A DNA stretch of 64,000 nucleotides from Selaginella tamariscina (GCA_003024785.1 PUQB01000024.1:1000689-1064688), one strand, 5' to 3'. Positions 11,011 to 25,215 are shown, counted from the first letter of the stretch. The notes: generated from the sequence alone by a model not told the origin. Program-made: numbers and translations.

Positions 11011-13600
11011 AGTCTTACTTCATTTATATATGTTTATTTACATAATTAATTTCTGAAATACTTTATAAAATCAGAATTTTTGTCATGCATTTCCAATCGA
11101 GAAATGTATCTTTATTAAAGTATAATCTTTTAATATATTCCTTAGACACATAAATAGACACACATTCTGTCTTTAAAGACATTATATATGTGTGTGTGTG
11201 ACAAAGAATATTTCAATGATAGAGAATGTTTTAATTTCATGCAATATTAAGCAACTTTTAATAACAAACACAATATATATACAAACATAATATTATTAGG
11301 CTAAATTTTTATGATGAACATAAATTTTAAAATTTTTAACCATCTAAGTTAAAAATAGTTGACGTTGTAACAACGGTGTTAAGATACTAATTAACACCTC
11401 CGGTGGGTGTTTGAGTTGAATTAAGGTTTTCACTATGTTAAAACAATAACTTATGTTTATTTCAAAGTCAAAAAATACATAAATATATTATTATCTTAAA
11501 CATATATAACATTAGAATATAGGACATTAATTCTTTTATAATTAACATTTCTTAAGCTATTTAAGACTGAATATAAATTTTGAACCATCCAATATATTTA
11601 AATATTATATCATCTGAAATATGCTATTGTTTTATAATTAGTGTATTAACTATTTTTAAGTCATGACCTTATTCACTTATGACATATATTGCATCATTAA
11701 TAAAATATTTGTAAAGCTGAGATAATTAAACCATCTAATTATGACATTGACACCATAAGAATTTTATTTATACTTATAATAAAATATATTACATACGTTA
11801 GAATTAAGTTTTTCACAATCTTTAAGATAAATTAAATAAGCAGAGTTAAGAATATAACTATATTATATTTGATAAAATATAAAACCTATTTTTGTTAAAT
11901 AATGTTAGAATATAACATAATATAATGAAATAATATTTTTGTAGACTGTGTACGTGTTCTAAAATGCACCTAAACCATAAAACATGCTGATCTCATTGTC
12001 TGTGTTTATATGTGGCCATAGTTTTAACCATCCAATCTAAAGAAATGCCATTCGCAAATATCTTTAAATGCATGTTCTTTCTCCATGGATCTCATACATA
12101 TATACAGTCAGATATAAAGAAGTGTCTTTATATTGTTTTGCGACTCAGAGAAGATTCTACATGCATTCACTAGAGTTAAAAACGAAATAATAACATGCTA
12201 AATCTTATGTTTAAAATTATAGATGGAGATAGTTTTGATCTTTCATTGGTGTGTAGTTCTTATTTGATTATATATGTTGCATGTTGTTGGCATGGGATCC
12301 AACTCAAGTGTCCAAAGACATAAACAAACACACACATATACATGTTAATGTGCATGTGTATGCACTTGGGAGAGAATTATAATAATTAAAATAAATTAAC
12401 ATATAGGTCTATTGATCTTGGGACAGTTTATTATTCTCATTCTTTATAACGATTTAATAAAGACAAGTGAAGGAAAGGAACTTGAGAGCGGGTCTACGAT
12501 GGTTTAATAAAGATAAATAAATGAAAGGAACTCAAGAGCCGGGTTCACCATTAGATACTGGCAAGGCTGTAGACCTAATAGATTTTATATAAGGTGGGAT
12601 TGCATTATATTAAGAGAAAATTACATTTATACCCTTAAAATTTATCATATTTACATATATATCCTAGAAATTTTATATTTACATATATATCCCTCTAAAA
12701 GTTTTAAATTTACATATATACCTTTAAAAATTTTAATCGTAATATTTTAATTTTTAAAATAATAATATTAACTACAAATATATTTTTAATTCATAATATA
12801 TTACAAATGAAATAATTGAAGTTTATTAAGTGTTAAATGTCAAAAAATTGTCATAGTAAAAAATGGAATATTTTTAAAAATAATTATATATATTGTAATA
12901 TATATGTTTAATAGGTTGTATTTTGGACCTAAATATAATAAAATACAAATTAATTATAATTTATATTAATTTTCTTAAAATGTTTTTTAATTTTTAATTT
13001 TAATTTTTAATTTTAAAATTTATGAAGTTTTAAATTGAAGTTTCAGGGGTACATATGTAAATATAAAACTTCTAAAGGTATATATGTAAATATAATAAAT
13101 TTCAGTGTATAAATAATCATATGAGTAAATTTAAGAGCCATGTGTCATTATAAAATATTATAAAATATAATTTTTAATATAAATAATGACACATGTCATT
13201 AATTTATAGGTTAATAAAGGAAGATTCTCAAAGTTATAATCTACTATACTATAGAGTAATATACATGGTATGTAAAATTATTAAAAATACATCTTTAAAT
13301 TAACAATTTGACTAGTTAGATTTAAAGAATCCATTGACATGGTAATTCAAAAGATCAAAACATCCTTGCTAAAGCAAATTGTCTACTATTAACATAGTGG
13401 CAAATAGAATAGTCCTGTGAAAATTACAATATGTGAGAAGTCAAGAGCCCTAACCAATGTGGTGCTCAAGGGGATTCAGAACCTCCCTTTCAAAATGATG
13501 CCCATACACAAATGTTCATGACATTACAAGTGTTGACAATATTTAGTGAGCTTGGAGCAATTACCAACATTTGTGAATGAGGCACATGCTAATGGTGAAT
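11011..13600. other. AT-rich non-coding DNA; includes the unoccupied equivalent of the 43.42-kb junction
   Basis: No coding frame is supported. Positions 11050-11437 are nearly identical to 43060-43425, the DNA just left of the complete transposon. Here the sequence continues uninterrupted past AATTAAGGTTTT into CACTATG. A direct repeat lies at 12450-12560 (TTTAATAAAGA..AAGTGA/AAATGAAAGGAACT). A MITE-like inverted repeat lies at 12611-13115 and is listed separately. Confidence 0.6.
12611..13115. repeat. MITE-like element with repetitive inverted ends
   Basis: The left part (12615-12730) repeats the phrase ATTTACATATATACC. The right part (13025-13115) contains the inverted form GGTATATATGTAAAT. 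The centre is very AT-rich with no coding frame. This looks like a short non-autonomous inverted-repeat element. Exact termini and target duplication were not resolved. Confidence 0.5.
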
Positions 13601-14984
13601 ATGAAATTACATGATAAGAAAGTTTGTTAGAGTAATTGGTAGTTAACTATACAATGTGTGAAGCTTGGCAAGGCTAGGGATGAACCTAAGGAAGGACTCC
13701 ATGTAAAACCTATGGCCTCCCATAAAATCTCCTTAACAATTGACAACTACTGATCTTCTTCAACCTTAACAAGGTACTAGTTCATCGTGAGAAATGAAGG
13801 TTGAATTGCAAGTGCAGTGACATGTGTTATGGTATCTTCATGGCTCCAACAAACAACCTATTTATGTGTGCAATAGGATAAACCATCTCTTGAAAACACT
13901 TCTTCATGAAGAAATTCGTGTGGATATCTAAATGATATAATATGAAATAAATAATGTTATTTCTCCTTTAACTTAATTTTTTTTCACCATGGAAACTTTA
14001 TTATTAACTAGAACTATCACATTAACTTCGGAAATGTAGACTTTATAGAGATAAAAAAAAAGAAGAGGTATTTGTGAAGTTCAAAAGACTTCTCAAAAGA
14101 CACACCCAAAATGAAAATTTAACATGAAAATTTAGCAGTTGGTCCTTTTATATCACAACTTTTATTAAAAAGTTCCTAAACTCCAAAATTATTGACAATC
14201 AATCACAAAGTCGACAAAATGACTAATAAGTTGCTATTACATATGAAAAAGACCTCATACAACAATACAATTTGATCGTTTAAAACCCCATTGACAAATT
14301 GGATTCCATTTATAAATCATGGTCAATATTATTTAAACCATAGTTAAAACTCAAATTGGTGATTTGTATAAAGTTGAGTGACAAGTTAAAAAACACACTG
14401 CCAATGAACTATTGAGGTGATATAAAGAAATTAAAGCAACTTTGCAAAGATGATTTATTCAATTAGAAGAGTACATCATTAATATATGCGCACTACACAA
14501 GAAAAAATCCCTCTAGCCAAAGGGATTCAATCAATTCATGTTTGCTTAGGAATAAATATTTATTCAACAAATTAATTTAATTTAAATCTTAAATACATAT
14601 TATGAGTATATTCCAGCAGTTTGCATCAATTGTAAATGCATAGTTTTAATTTAAATATTACTAATTAAATAATTAATAAATATTACTAATTAAATAATTA
14701 ATAAAATATTAAAATTCATTAAAAAATCTCAAATTAATGAATATGTAATTATAGGTACATCAAACCGTACATGCTTGCTTACACACTCATGAATGAAACT
14801 ACACACATGCAAAAGAAAGAGAAAAAAAGAAAAAAGCCTATACAGGTTGATTATATGTTGTACTAACCAAAAAAGGAAGAAAAAGAAAACAAAAATTAAT
14901 GTAAAACCTTAAAAATGATGCATTTAAAATATAGATTTTGCACTAAAAAATAGGCATTGATGCGTATAGTGCGTGCATCATTCC
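13601..14984. repeat. First copy of a duplicated non-coding block
   Basis: Starts AGTTTGTTAGAGTAA and includes CTTGGCAAGGCTAGGGATGAACC. It is matched in order by 18580-20700, which contains an additional block of roughly 700 bp (19840-20600). It is the flank of the DUF7054-like copy at 14985-15740 and belongs to a segmental duplication of the whole gene neighbourhood. No gene is seen inside. Confidence 0.7.
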
Positions 14985-15740
14985 GTGTATAGTGCCAACA
15001 AACAAGGGAACTCACAAAGCTCCACCAGTGCTTGAGGGAATGAGACATCTGCTGCTGCACATTCCCTTTTTTTGCACTTCCTCTGCCTTCTTCCTATACA
15101 GCAAAAATTGCCTCGTCCCCAGACTCCCCACTGTCTCATTAACATTCAGAAATGCTTCCATAAACACAATGCTTAATTAGCATACGACATGATAGAGAGA
15201 GAGTTTATGTAGTACAGTGTATGTGCGTGTAAAAAATATAGATACCATCAAACTGTAGTGATTATGCTCGACTTTTCAACTTATTAATCAAAGATTATGG
15301 GGCAACACTTATACACTAATATATATATATGTGTGTGTGTGCGTGTGTGGGATGTCAAAAACTTATAAGATAAGTCATGTCTACGTACCTTTGAAGTCAC
15401 CATTGTCACAATATAGCTCGAAAAGCTTGGGATTAAGTAGGGGAAGCCTGCCTTCATGAGCATACACATGGAGAGCCATGTCAATTACACAACCCACAGT
15501 ATCCGCCCCATCCACTAAGAAACGTAAAGGTCCTGGACTCCCCAGGACAGTCACAGTTACAAGCATGCATGAGATTCTTATTCTTATCCTTCACCTGTAA
15601 AATAATAAGGAAAAACATCTACGGCAACTTATATATATATTAGTGAGCACACACACACATGTATAATAGATATTTGCATACCTGGGTTTTGCTGAGAGGA
15701 GCGGCAAGAGGAGTTTTACCAAGTGGCCGCCTCCCGAAGT
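14985..15740 (-). pseudogene. Broken DUF7054-like gene (copy of 20710-21588)
   Basis: The minus strand carries the equivalents of exon 3 (14985-15152), exon 2 (15389-15594) and the last part of exon 1 (15682-15740). Exon 2 has a 4-base duplication (GCAT, near 15563-15570) relative to the intact gene and is out of frame. The exon 3 acceptor has changed from CAG to CAT, and the stop codon position now reads TAT. At 15740 exon 1 breaks off and joins sequence equivalent to 22990, so the region equivalent to 21460-22990 was deleted in this duplicate. Confidence 0.8.
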
Positions 15741-16404
15741 GCTTTAAAACAACATGCATTTTTAAAACATTTTAAACCTCTAAAATGTAATTGGTCATAG
15801 CTGATATTGTGGTCTTTGTGATGTTTCTTTGCATGTGTTTATGCGTTGGAATAGTTTGGGCCATCAGATCTAAAGATACGTGGATGATTTATAATGCATG
15901 ATTTCTCTCGGTCGGATCTGATACGTATGTACAATCGTATATAAAGGGTGTGTAAGTGTGTTTATATTTGTTTTGAGTGCATGAGCGGGTGCTTAGGAGA
16001 AAAGTGTAGGTTGATACTAAGTTTAAGAAGGAAATAGTAATATAGTTGAATCGTATTCATGTTTATGGATTAATTAGTTTTGACCATAGGGTTCTCATGT
16101 GCATGTGGTTCTTATTTGAGTTTATTATATGTGCTGCATGTCATGTATACAATAGCATAAATAACATATATACGTGCGTGAGGGTGTGAGAGTATGTCTA
16201 TTTATTCAAGTGCATGTTAATGTGTAAGTGTATGCACCTTTGAGAGAATTGTAGGTTATTATATTACGTACTTGTACATATAATTAGTTTTTAGGTAATT
16301 CCCTTAAATTTTAAGCTTAATTGCTTTATAGGCTTTTATACGACTTTGGAGCACCGTGACATTATTTCTCAATCTTCTAAGGGTCCATAAAAGACAAGGC
16401 TAGA

Positions 16405-17002
16405 ATGCCTATCATTAATACAGTGCAAATGTATATAGTCCTCTTCAAATTTTCAATAGGACATAGAGATTCCTTGGTAGAAGTCCTCTTGATGTTTATC
16501 TAAGTAAAAATCAGGTAAATTAGTTTTGTATTTTTATATATATAGAATCACAATACATGTATGTTTTGGATACATAACTTACAAAATAATATATTTTTAT
16601 ATATGTATTATATAAAACTGGGTGTTTTGTTTTTTAGGGAAAGGTTGGAAGTACCAACCTAATGTTAGTGACAATAACTGTGTTTGGAAATCCATGGCCT
16701 ATACATTTCTTAGTGCACCAATTAGATTCAATAGGACATGTCATCGACAAAACCCTAAGGATATATGCTCAGCAAGGAAGGCTTCCCCCTCTAAATCCCA
16801 AACAGGTTGAGCTTTGTTGCAATAACGGGGAATTTGAAGGTATGTGTACTAGCACCAATATACAAATGTTATATGTTAATTGCATTTCTATATGAAAGCA
16901 GCTTTAAACACCAATGAAATAGTGGGGAGCCTAGGGACAAGACGATTTGTGATGTATAAGAAGGCAGAAGAACTCCAACAATCTACTCCATTCCTAAATT
17001 GA
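16405..17002 (+). pseudogene. DUF7054-like gene copy with frameshifted exon 1
   Basis: This has the same three-exon structure as the intact gene at 23614-24211: exon 1 16405-16514, exon 2 16638-16839, exon 3 16902-17002. Exons 2 and 3 are open with the same splice sites and encode LVTITVFGNPWPIHFLVHQL and GSLGTRRFVMYKKAEELQQ. Exon 1 differs in length by +2 (one base lost after ATTAATA, three gained), so the start codon runs into a stop before the splice site. Use of another start inside exon 2 (ATG at 16662) is conceivable but would remove the N-terminus. Confidence 0.75.
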
Positions 17003-18569
17003 TTAACTTCTCAATGCCACTTTTTAAGATGGATAGACATTAAGAAAATAATAAAAATTAATGACAATGACAATGACATTCTCATTGTATTTTTCTATTT
17101 TTCTTTTTCCTAATTTGAGATTTTATATAAATTTTGACATTTTGTTTATTATTTAATTAGTATTAATTCAATTAAATAATATATAATTAAATTATTTTAA
17201 TTATATAAAAATATATTAATTAATGTAAATTACCAGAATATGTTCGACTTAGTCTTATTGGTATTTATTAAACATTATTTAATATTTATTAATAAATACG
17301 AAAATGTAAACAAATTGTCAATTTAATGAATATGTAAACATGTCGGCCTGGTTTAACCTTTGTATTTAAATATAATAACTATGCTTAATTTTTATTACAA
17401 GAGATATGTTTTAAATTAGATTGTCCTTGTTGTGAATTAAATCATTGAGTCTCATATGAAACGTAAGATCATGGTTGCAATATTCTGTAGATTACTTGAA
17501 TTTATAATTAAAAAGTAAAACCATGAACTTGTGTGTGCCTTAAAACATTGAGCCTCAAATGAAATTGAAAACCTTAAATCTACTGTTAAAATTAAAATCA
17601 TGAATTTGTGTGTGTCGATGCCTTCAAAATGATTCAAGTGAACATTTGAAAAGCTAATTAAATAGACACTTGCATATAGTTTATGCTTTAAATTTATATT
17701 GACAATGTTATTGTTAATGCTCAATTTTAAGTCATTGTCAAGAAATAAAAATTGAAAACATTTTTATAATAATTTTGTTTGAAAGTTAAATGCATAGACT
17801 TAAAAATATATAAATATACATTATATATCCTTATTATATTAAATTAAATAATTAGTTACATAATATCATTAAACTCAAAAAACAACAAAAAATTTTTTAC
17901 ATTATTTTAAACAGAATTTATAACGAACCAATGAAAAATATCAAAATTGTAAGTGATCGTTACTAACTTGAGATATAACATGATATTTTAGTAAAGACAT
18001 AACATATGTTGGTTAATAATGTGTATAATATAAACACTACAACATAAATATATTCTAATAATAATATTTAAAATATGTAGCACTATATTTTTGTTTATAA
18101 ATGAGCCTTAATTTTAGGTATGAAGAAGCTCATTTGTCATGCTTGTGCTCATATTTTACCTTTAACCAAAACATAAACATATAATGTAAACAAATCCTAT
18201 CTCCTTGTAACTGTACAAGTGAATATTGCCTTGTTGAACTTTTTATAAATAATTTTATTTTTTCGGTGATATTAATTTGTATTACCTTCATTATTGGATT
18301 TTGAAATATTCGTAGATGATTATTGATATGACAAAATATATATGATATCAAATGAAGAACAGACGGATATATCATTAACTTATCTATATAAAATTATGCA
18401 TATATAACAAAATGTATTTGAAATAAACAACTTTTATCATTAGGTCAATTTATATAATGTTCTTATAAATAAATGTTGTGCATGTTCACAAACAAATTAA
18501 ACATTTAGTAATCATGTGCATGTGTGTGTGTATAGACTAAAATTGAAATTGCCATTCATTATTATAGTG
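17003..18569. other. AT-rich intergenic DNA; no gene seen
   Basis: The first part (17003-17760) is duplicated at 24212-24790, with repeated phrases such as ATTGAGCCTCAAATGAAATTG. The rest is AT-rich with only short frames of low-complexity composition. No RNA gene or mobile element is recognised. Confidence 0.6.
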
Positions 18570-20709
18570 AGAATAACCAATCAAGAAAGTTTGCTATAGT
18601 AACCAGTAACTAACTATACAATTGTGGAGCTTGGCAAGGCTAGGGATGAACCTAAGGAAGGTGGCCTCCCAGATAACCTCCCCAACAACTAATAACTACT
18701 CATCTTCTTTAACCTTAACCTTAACGAGGTACTAATTCATCGTGAGAAATGCGGGTTGAATTGCAAGTGCACTGATATGTGTCATGGGATCTTCAGGATG
18801 TCCTTCAACAAACAACCCATTTATGTGTGCAATAAGATGGAGCATATCTTCAAAACACTTCTTCATGAAGAAATTCATGTGGATATCTAAATGACATAAT
18901 GTGAAATAAATAATTTTAACAATTAAATAATGTTAACCCTCATTTAACTCCATTTTTTTCCCACCATGAAAGCTTTATTGTTGATAAGAACTATTGCATC
19001 AACTTGAGAAATGTAAACTCTATAGAAACAAAAAAAGAGGTGTTTATTAAGTTTAAAAGATTTCTTAAAAAAGACACCCAAAATGAAATTTTGACATAAG
19101 AATTAGTAGCTGGTCCCTTTATATCAGCTTTTATTAAGAAAATTCCAAACTCCAATATTATTAAAGTGCATCTTGTTATATATAACCCAATCAATCACAA
19201 AGTCGACAGAGTGATTGATAAGTTGCTATTTCATATTAAGGATGACCCATATAACAATACAATATGATCATTTAAAATCCGATTCACAAATTGCGATCAA
19301 TGTTGTAACCACATCTAGAACTCAAAGTATATAGTTCCATAACAAGTTCAAAAAACACAAAAGGCTAATGAACTACTCATATGTTAAAGCAATTTCATGA
19401 AAATGATTTATTCAATCAGAAAAGGACATTATTAATGCATACACTACACATCTGTTAATGAAAAAATCCATTCAACCAAAAGGATTCGATCAATACATAG
19501 TCGTTTAGGAATAAATATTTATTCAACAGATTAATTTAATTCAAGTCTTAAATATATATACTGTGAGTATATTTTGGTAGTTTGCATCATTTGTAAATGC
19601 ATATTTCTAATTTAAATACTACCAATTAAATAATTAATAAAATGTTAAAATTCATAAAAAAAGTCTCAAATTAATGAATAGGAACATTGAACCGTGCATA
19701 CTTGCTCACACACTCATACACACATGCAAAAGAAAGAGAAGAATAAAAAAGCCTGTAGAGGCTGATCATATGTTGTGCTAACCAATAAAGGAAGAAAAAA
19801 AAATCACAAAAAAAATATATATATGTATTACGACCAACATTAATATATGACAATTACACAGCATATCAGTGAAGTCATAGGCAGACACAAATTCTGCTTT
19901 TTAACATTTATTTTAGCATTTTATGCCTAATGAGATTCAAGTAATATATAAAGATTTAAGACTTTCATTTGGGAATATTCTCGAGTATATATTCCTTGTA
20001 TACTCTTTTACAAAATAAACATAATACATAACAAATTGTTTCTTATAGTATATTTTCTAGATATTAGGAATGAAAACTTGTTTAGATATATAAAGTAAAT
20101 CATATTAGTTTATAAGTTAATTATAATTATTAAAAGACTTGTGAAGAATACACACATACTTGTAAATTATCCGTAATATAAATAATATTTCTATGTAACT
20201 TCTGTAATAATATGTACATTTTATAATATTAAAAAATATTTTATGTTTAAATAAAGTATCTATTATCGACTCAACACGTGTGTACTATTTAGCTGTACAC
20301 GTGTACTTAATAGGTGTGCTTATTATTTAAATTTTTAATATAAATATGTGTATATTTATGTACAAATATACTTCATCTACACATGCTGTATAAAAGTTTA
20401 TGTACGTGTGTGCGCTTGTGATATTATACATATACACAGTCAGACTATCGAACTCTCTCGTAAAAAACTATACTTAAACAAAGTATCCTTCATCGAATTA
20501 TTCATGGCCGTTCGATAACAAGGGCTGTTGTCTTAACACAAACATAGAAAAAATATAAACAAGTGTATGCCTATGCGTACGTGCGGGCCAGTGCCTATTT
20601 TAAGGTGTAAAATTTACATTTTAAATGCATAATTTAATGTAAAACCCTGCATTTTTAAATGTAGATTTTACACCAAAAAATAAGCACTGATGCCTACATC
20701 TTTCCGTGT
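18570..20709. repeat. Second copy of the duplicated non-coding block
   Basis: Colinear with 13601-14984. It holds an extra block (about 19840-20600) with TACACGTGTAC motifs and AT-rich sequence that the first copy lacks. No coding frame is supported. It is the downstream flank of the intact minus-strand DUF7054-like gene. Confidence 0.65.
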
Positions 20710-21588
20710 CTAGTGCCAACAGGCAAAGGAATTCACAAAGCTCCACCAGTGCTTGAGGGAATGAGACATCTGCTGCTGCACATTCCCTTTCTGCTGCACT
20801 TCCTCCGCCTTCTTCCTATACAGCAAAAACTGCCTCGTCCCCAGACTCCCCATTGTCTCATTAACATTCAGAGCTGCTTCCATAAACACAATGCCTAATT
20901 AGCATACGACATGAGAGAGAGACAGAGTTTATGTAGTACAGTGTATGTGCGTGTACAAAATATAGATACCATCAAACTGTAGTGATTATGCTCAACTTTT
21001 TCAACATATTAATAAAAGATTATGGGGCAACACACTTATACACTAATATATATAGAGGATGTCAAAAACTCTACATATCCTATAAGATAAGCCATGTCTA
21101 CTTACCTTTGAAGTCACCATTGTCACAGTATAGCTCGACAAGCTTGGGATTAAGTAGGGGAAGCCTGCCTTCATGAGCATACACACGGAGAGCCATGTCG
21201 ATTACACGACCCACGGTATCCACCCGATCCACTAAGAAACGTAAAGGTCCTGGACTCCCCAGGATAGTCACAGTTACAAGCATGAGATTCCTATTCTTAG
21301 CCTTCACCTGTAAAAGAAAAAAAGAAGGAAATGTGATATGAAACATCTACGGCAACTTATATATTAGTGAGCACACACACACACACACATGTATAACAGA
21401 TATTTGCATACCTGGGTTTTGCTGAGAGGAGCGCCAAGAGGAGTTTTACCAAGTGGCCGCCTCCCAGAGTGATCGTTGAAGCTTTTATTGGGAACCTTTC
21501 TGTCCCCCATCTTCTTACCGAAACCGGGAATGAATGACTTGAGGGAGATTCTACCCTTTGGAGAAAAAGAGGAGTCGAGTGGTGCCAT
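20710..21588 (-). CDS. DUF7054-like protein (At4g22758-like), intact three-exon gene
   Basis: Exons on the minus strand are 21588-21412, 21307-21106 and 20873-20710, giving 180 residues. Junctions are canonical: CCCAG|GTATG, TTACAG|GTGAAG, AAAG|GTAAG and GCAG|CTCTG. Residues 1-59 are basic and proline/serine-rich, with GRRPLGKTPLGAPLSKTQ at the end. Residues 60-126 carry the conserved core LMLVTVTILGSPGPLRFLVD..RVIDMALRVYAHEGRLPLLN. Residues 127-180 contain GSLGTRQFLLYRKK and a tryptophan-containing tail. This arrangement resembles the plant At4g22758-like proteins of unknown function; the family name is from memory. It is the parent-like member of the local cluster and is flanked by a divergent paralogue at 23614. 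Confidence 0.8.
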
Positions 21589-21753
21589 CTTTTAAACCCG
21601 AGAACGAGAGAATGAGAGTAATAATGTACAGCGGATGGATTCTTGGAATACAGTAATAACTGTAAAATATGCTCAGCCCATTCAAAAAAAGCTTCCTGCA
21701 CGTGCTTCCACTACACTTAGCACACACAGAAGACTCTCATCTAAATCCTCGCT

Positions 21754-22125
21754 TCAAGCACGGTTGGATAAGTGCCTAGGATGCACGCGTGGATTCCTAC
21801 GTAATAAAACCCCAGAATAAAACAATCAATCAGATGTGAATTAGATCCATTAAAAATAGTATGCACAATCACAACATGCATTGTATATATAACATTAACA
21901 TTTGGTTTGTATTTGAATACTTTGATGGGTCGGTGTGTGTGTTGGTAAGATCAGCTTATCTACCTAAAACAATATGTACTAACCTGGGAGGCCGGTTTGA
22001 AAGAATTGGATGCCAACTAGGTAGTATGGCAATTGCTGGCTCCAGAATAGCCTGCTTGCTGGATTGAATCACTCTGCATAAATGACTTAACCATCTAAAG
22101 CTAGGCGCCCCAACACCCACAAATC
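21754..22125 (-). CDS. Possible two terminal exons of an unrecognised gene
   Basis: A minus-strand exon at 22125-21984 is open, has acceptor ATCACAG|GA and donor CCCAG|GTTAG, and encodes FRWLSHLCRVIQSSKQAILE followed by PAIAILPSWHPILSNRPP. A second exon at 21796-21754 (acceptor TACGTAG|G) would continue in phase for 14 codons to a TGA. Composition is unlike the random AT-rich frames around it. No upstream exon with a start was found, and the product is not recognised. It may be a fragment left by a rearrangement. Confidence 0.35.
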
Positions 22126-23613
22126 CTGTGATAGAGTATAAAATAATTAGACATACATTCTGTGTGTAAAAGGGAAAACAACCACAAATCTCACACATAT
22201 GTAGAAGATCCACTTTAAATTATAGTAAATCTTAAATTTATCATACAATGCCATAGCCTTGGATTTGAAAAGGGAATTATGAATATAGAATTATAGACTT
22301 TCAAATTATGTTTGAATTAATAATTAGTCACAAAATAATATAATCTATTTAACACCATAAAATTTAACAACTTAAAGGATTCGTTCTACCACTCACATTG
22401 GACTAAGCACACTCAAATCCCAAACCTAATGCATGTTGCTTATCCCCATAGCCTTCTTATATACCTAAGAAATGCGCGAACTCGTGGTAACCATTGGATC
22501 TAATATGCACATTAATTTTTACTTTTATAAATGATTATATATACTGCATGCGTTTTATTCATTGGACCTTTATCTATATGTATCTTAGGGGACATCTCAA
22601 TGTGCATGCCTAATAACGTGGAGTTATTCAATTTAGCTTTATTTGTATTGAACAAATATTCACTAAGCTTATATACACAGTCATAGTTTTATTACTGACT
22701 AATGGATGGACTTGGGTTTTCTTTTATACATTTAGGTCTTCTTAACATTAACATTGTATTTTAATTGGCATGTATCTCAAATTTGAAATCCTTGTGCCAG
22801 TTGTGTTTAACATCTTTGAGATAAGAACTCTACTTTAAATCACAAATCATTTTTGAAGTAGACTAACAATATAAGTATATTATATTTAAGAGTATTTCCT
22901 CAAGATATACAATTTTGTTAAATGAAAATATTTTAAGAATATGTTAGTGATAGTTTAAAATAATATAATTAATTATTATTTTTAAGAGCTTGCTTTAAAA
23001 CGACATGCATTTTTAAAACATTTTAAACCCTCTAAAATGTAACTGGTCATAGCTGATATTGTGGTCTTTGTGATGTTTCTTTGCATGTGTTTATACGTTG
23101 GAATAGTTTGGGGCATCGGATCTAAAGATACGTGAATGATTTATAATGCATGATTTCTCTCGGTCGGATCTGATACATATGTACAATCGTATATAAAGGG
23201 TGTGTAAGTGTGTTTATATTTTTCTTGAGTGCATGAGCAGGTGCTTAGGAGAAAAGTGTAGGTTGATACTAAGTTTAAAAAGGAAATAGTAATACAGTTG
23301 AATCGTATTCATGTTTACGGATTAATTAGTTTTGACAAGAGGGTTCTCACGTGCACGTGGTTCTTATTTGAGTTTATTATATGTGCTGCATGTCATGTAT
23401 ACAATAGCATAAAAACATATATACGTTAATGTGCAAGTGTATGCACCTTTGAGAGAATTGTAGTTTATTATATTACGTACTTGTACATATAATTAGTTTT
23501 TAGGTAATTCCCTTAAATTTTAAGCTTAATTGCTTTATAGGCTTTTATACGACTTTGGAGCACCACGACATTATTTCTCAATCTTCTAAGGGTCTATAAA
23601 AGACAAGGCTAGA
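22126..23613. other. Non-coding upstream region of the plus-strand DUF7054-like gene
   Basis: AT-rich, without a supported frame. The part from 22990 onward is duplicated at 15741-16404, and weaker copies of the whole stretch occur at about 26880-28350 and 32780-33900, showing that the promoter-side sequence travelled with the gene during duplication. A CTATAAAAGAC motif at 23593-23604 precedes the start by 10 bases. It could be a TATA-like element only if the transcript starts very close to the ATG. Confidence 0.5.
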
Positions 23614-24211
23614 ATGCCTATCATTAATAGAGTAGCAAATGTATACAGTCCTCAAATTTCCAATAGGACAGAGAGATTCCTTGGTAGAAGTCCTCTTGAT
23701 GTTTATCTAAGTAAAAATCAGGTAAATTAGTTTTGTATTTATATATATAGAATCACAATACATGTATGTTTTGGATACATAACTTACAAAATAATATATT
23801 TTTTTATATATGTATTATATAAAACTGGGGTGTTTTGTTTTTTAGGGAAAGGTTGGAAGTACCAACCTAATGTTAGTGACAATAACTGTGTTTGGAAATC
23901 CATGGCCTATACATTTCTTAGTGCACCAATTGGATTCAATAGGACATGTCATCGACAAAACCCTAAGGATATATGCTCAGCAAGGAAGGCTTCCCCCTCT
24001 AAATCCCAAACAGGTTGAGCTTTGTTGCAATAACGGGGAATTTGAAGGTATGTGTACTAGCACCAATATACAAATGTTATATGTTAAGTGCATTTTCTAT
24101 ATGAAAGCAGCTTTAAACACCAATGAAATAGTGGGGAGCCTAGGAACAAGACGATTTGTGATGTATAAGAAGGCAGAAGAACTCCAACAATCTACTCCAT
24201 TCCTAAATTGA
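23614..24211 (+). CDS. DUF7054-like protein, second intact three-exon gene
   Basis: Exons are 23614-23721, 23846-24047 and 24111-24211, giving 136 residues with all junctions GT..AG and exon 2 exactly 202 bp, as in the gene at 20710-21588. Residues 1-36 end in FLGRSPLDVYLSKNQ, the equivalent of PLGKTPLGAPLSKTQ, but the N-terminus is short and unlike the other gene. The core reads LVTITVFGNPWPIHFLVHQL followed by IDKTLRIYAQQGRLPPLN. The third exon has GSLGTRRFVMYKKAEELQQ and then stops early, lacking the tryptophan tail. The reading frame is complete, so it may be expressed, but the shortened ends could also mean an early-stage pseudogene. Confidence 0.65.
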
Positions 24212-25215
24212 TTAACTTCTCAATGCCACTTTTTAAAGATGGATAGACATTAAGAAAACAATAAAAATCAATGACAATGACAATGACATTCTCATTGTAT
24301 TTTTTTATTTTTCTTTTTCCTAATTTGAGATTTTATATAAATTTTGACATTTTATTTATTATTTAATTAGTATTGATTCAATTAAATAATATATAATTAA
24401 ATTATTTTAATTATATAAAATATATACAATTAATGCAAATTACCAGAATATGTTCGACTTAGTCTTATTGGTATTTATTAAACATTATTTAATATTTATT
24501 AATAAATACGAAAATGTAAACAAATTGTCAATTTAATGAATATGTAAACATGTCGGCCTGGTTTAACCTTTGTATTTAAATATAATAATCATGCTTATTT
24601 TTATTACAAGAGGTCAATTAGATTGTACTTGTTGTGAATTAAATCATTGAGCCTCACATGAAACGTAAAATCATGGTTGCAATATTACTTGAATTATAAT
24701 TAAAAATTAAAACCATGAATTGTGTGTGCCTTAAAACATTGAGCCTCAAATGAAATTGAAAACCTTAAATATAATATTGTGTAGATGAAGTTGCTGATTT
24801 TTATATTGTACTAAGTTTAAAAAGAAAATAGTAATGCAATTGAATTGTATGCATGTTTACAGATTAATTAGTTTTGACTATAAGGTTCTCATGTGCATAT
24901 TTTGGTGTGTGGTTCTTATTTGAGTTTATTGTATATGCTGCATGTTATGTATACAATAGCATAAATAACATATATATGTGCATGAGGGTGTGAGAGCATG
25001 TCTATTTTATTCAAGTGCTTGCTAATGTAGTGTATGCACCTATGAGAGAATTGTAGGTTATTATATTACATATTTGTATATAGAATTAGTTTTTAGGTCA
25101 TTCCTTTAAAATTTAAGCTTAATTGCTTCATAGGCTTTTATATGACTTAACAGATAGTGAAGCATTTCAACATTATTTCTCAATCTTTTAAGGGTCTATA
25201 AAAGACAAGGCTAAA
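24212..25215. repeat. Non-coding duplicate flank
   Basis: Positions 24212-24790 copy 17010-17600. Positions 24800-25215 copy the upstream region of the plus-strand DUF7054-like genes (23270-23613) with more divergence. No independent gene is seen. The direct succession of the two marks a tandem duplication junction near 24790. Confidence 0.6.
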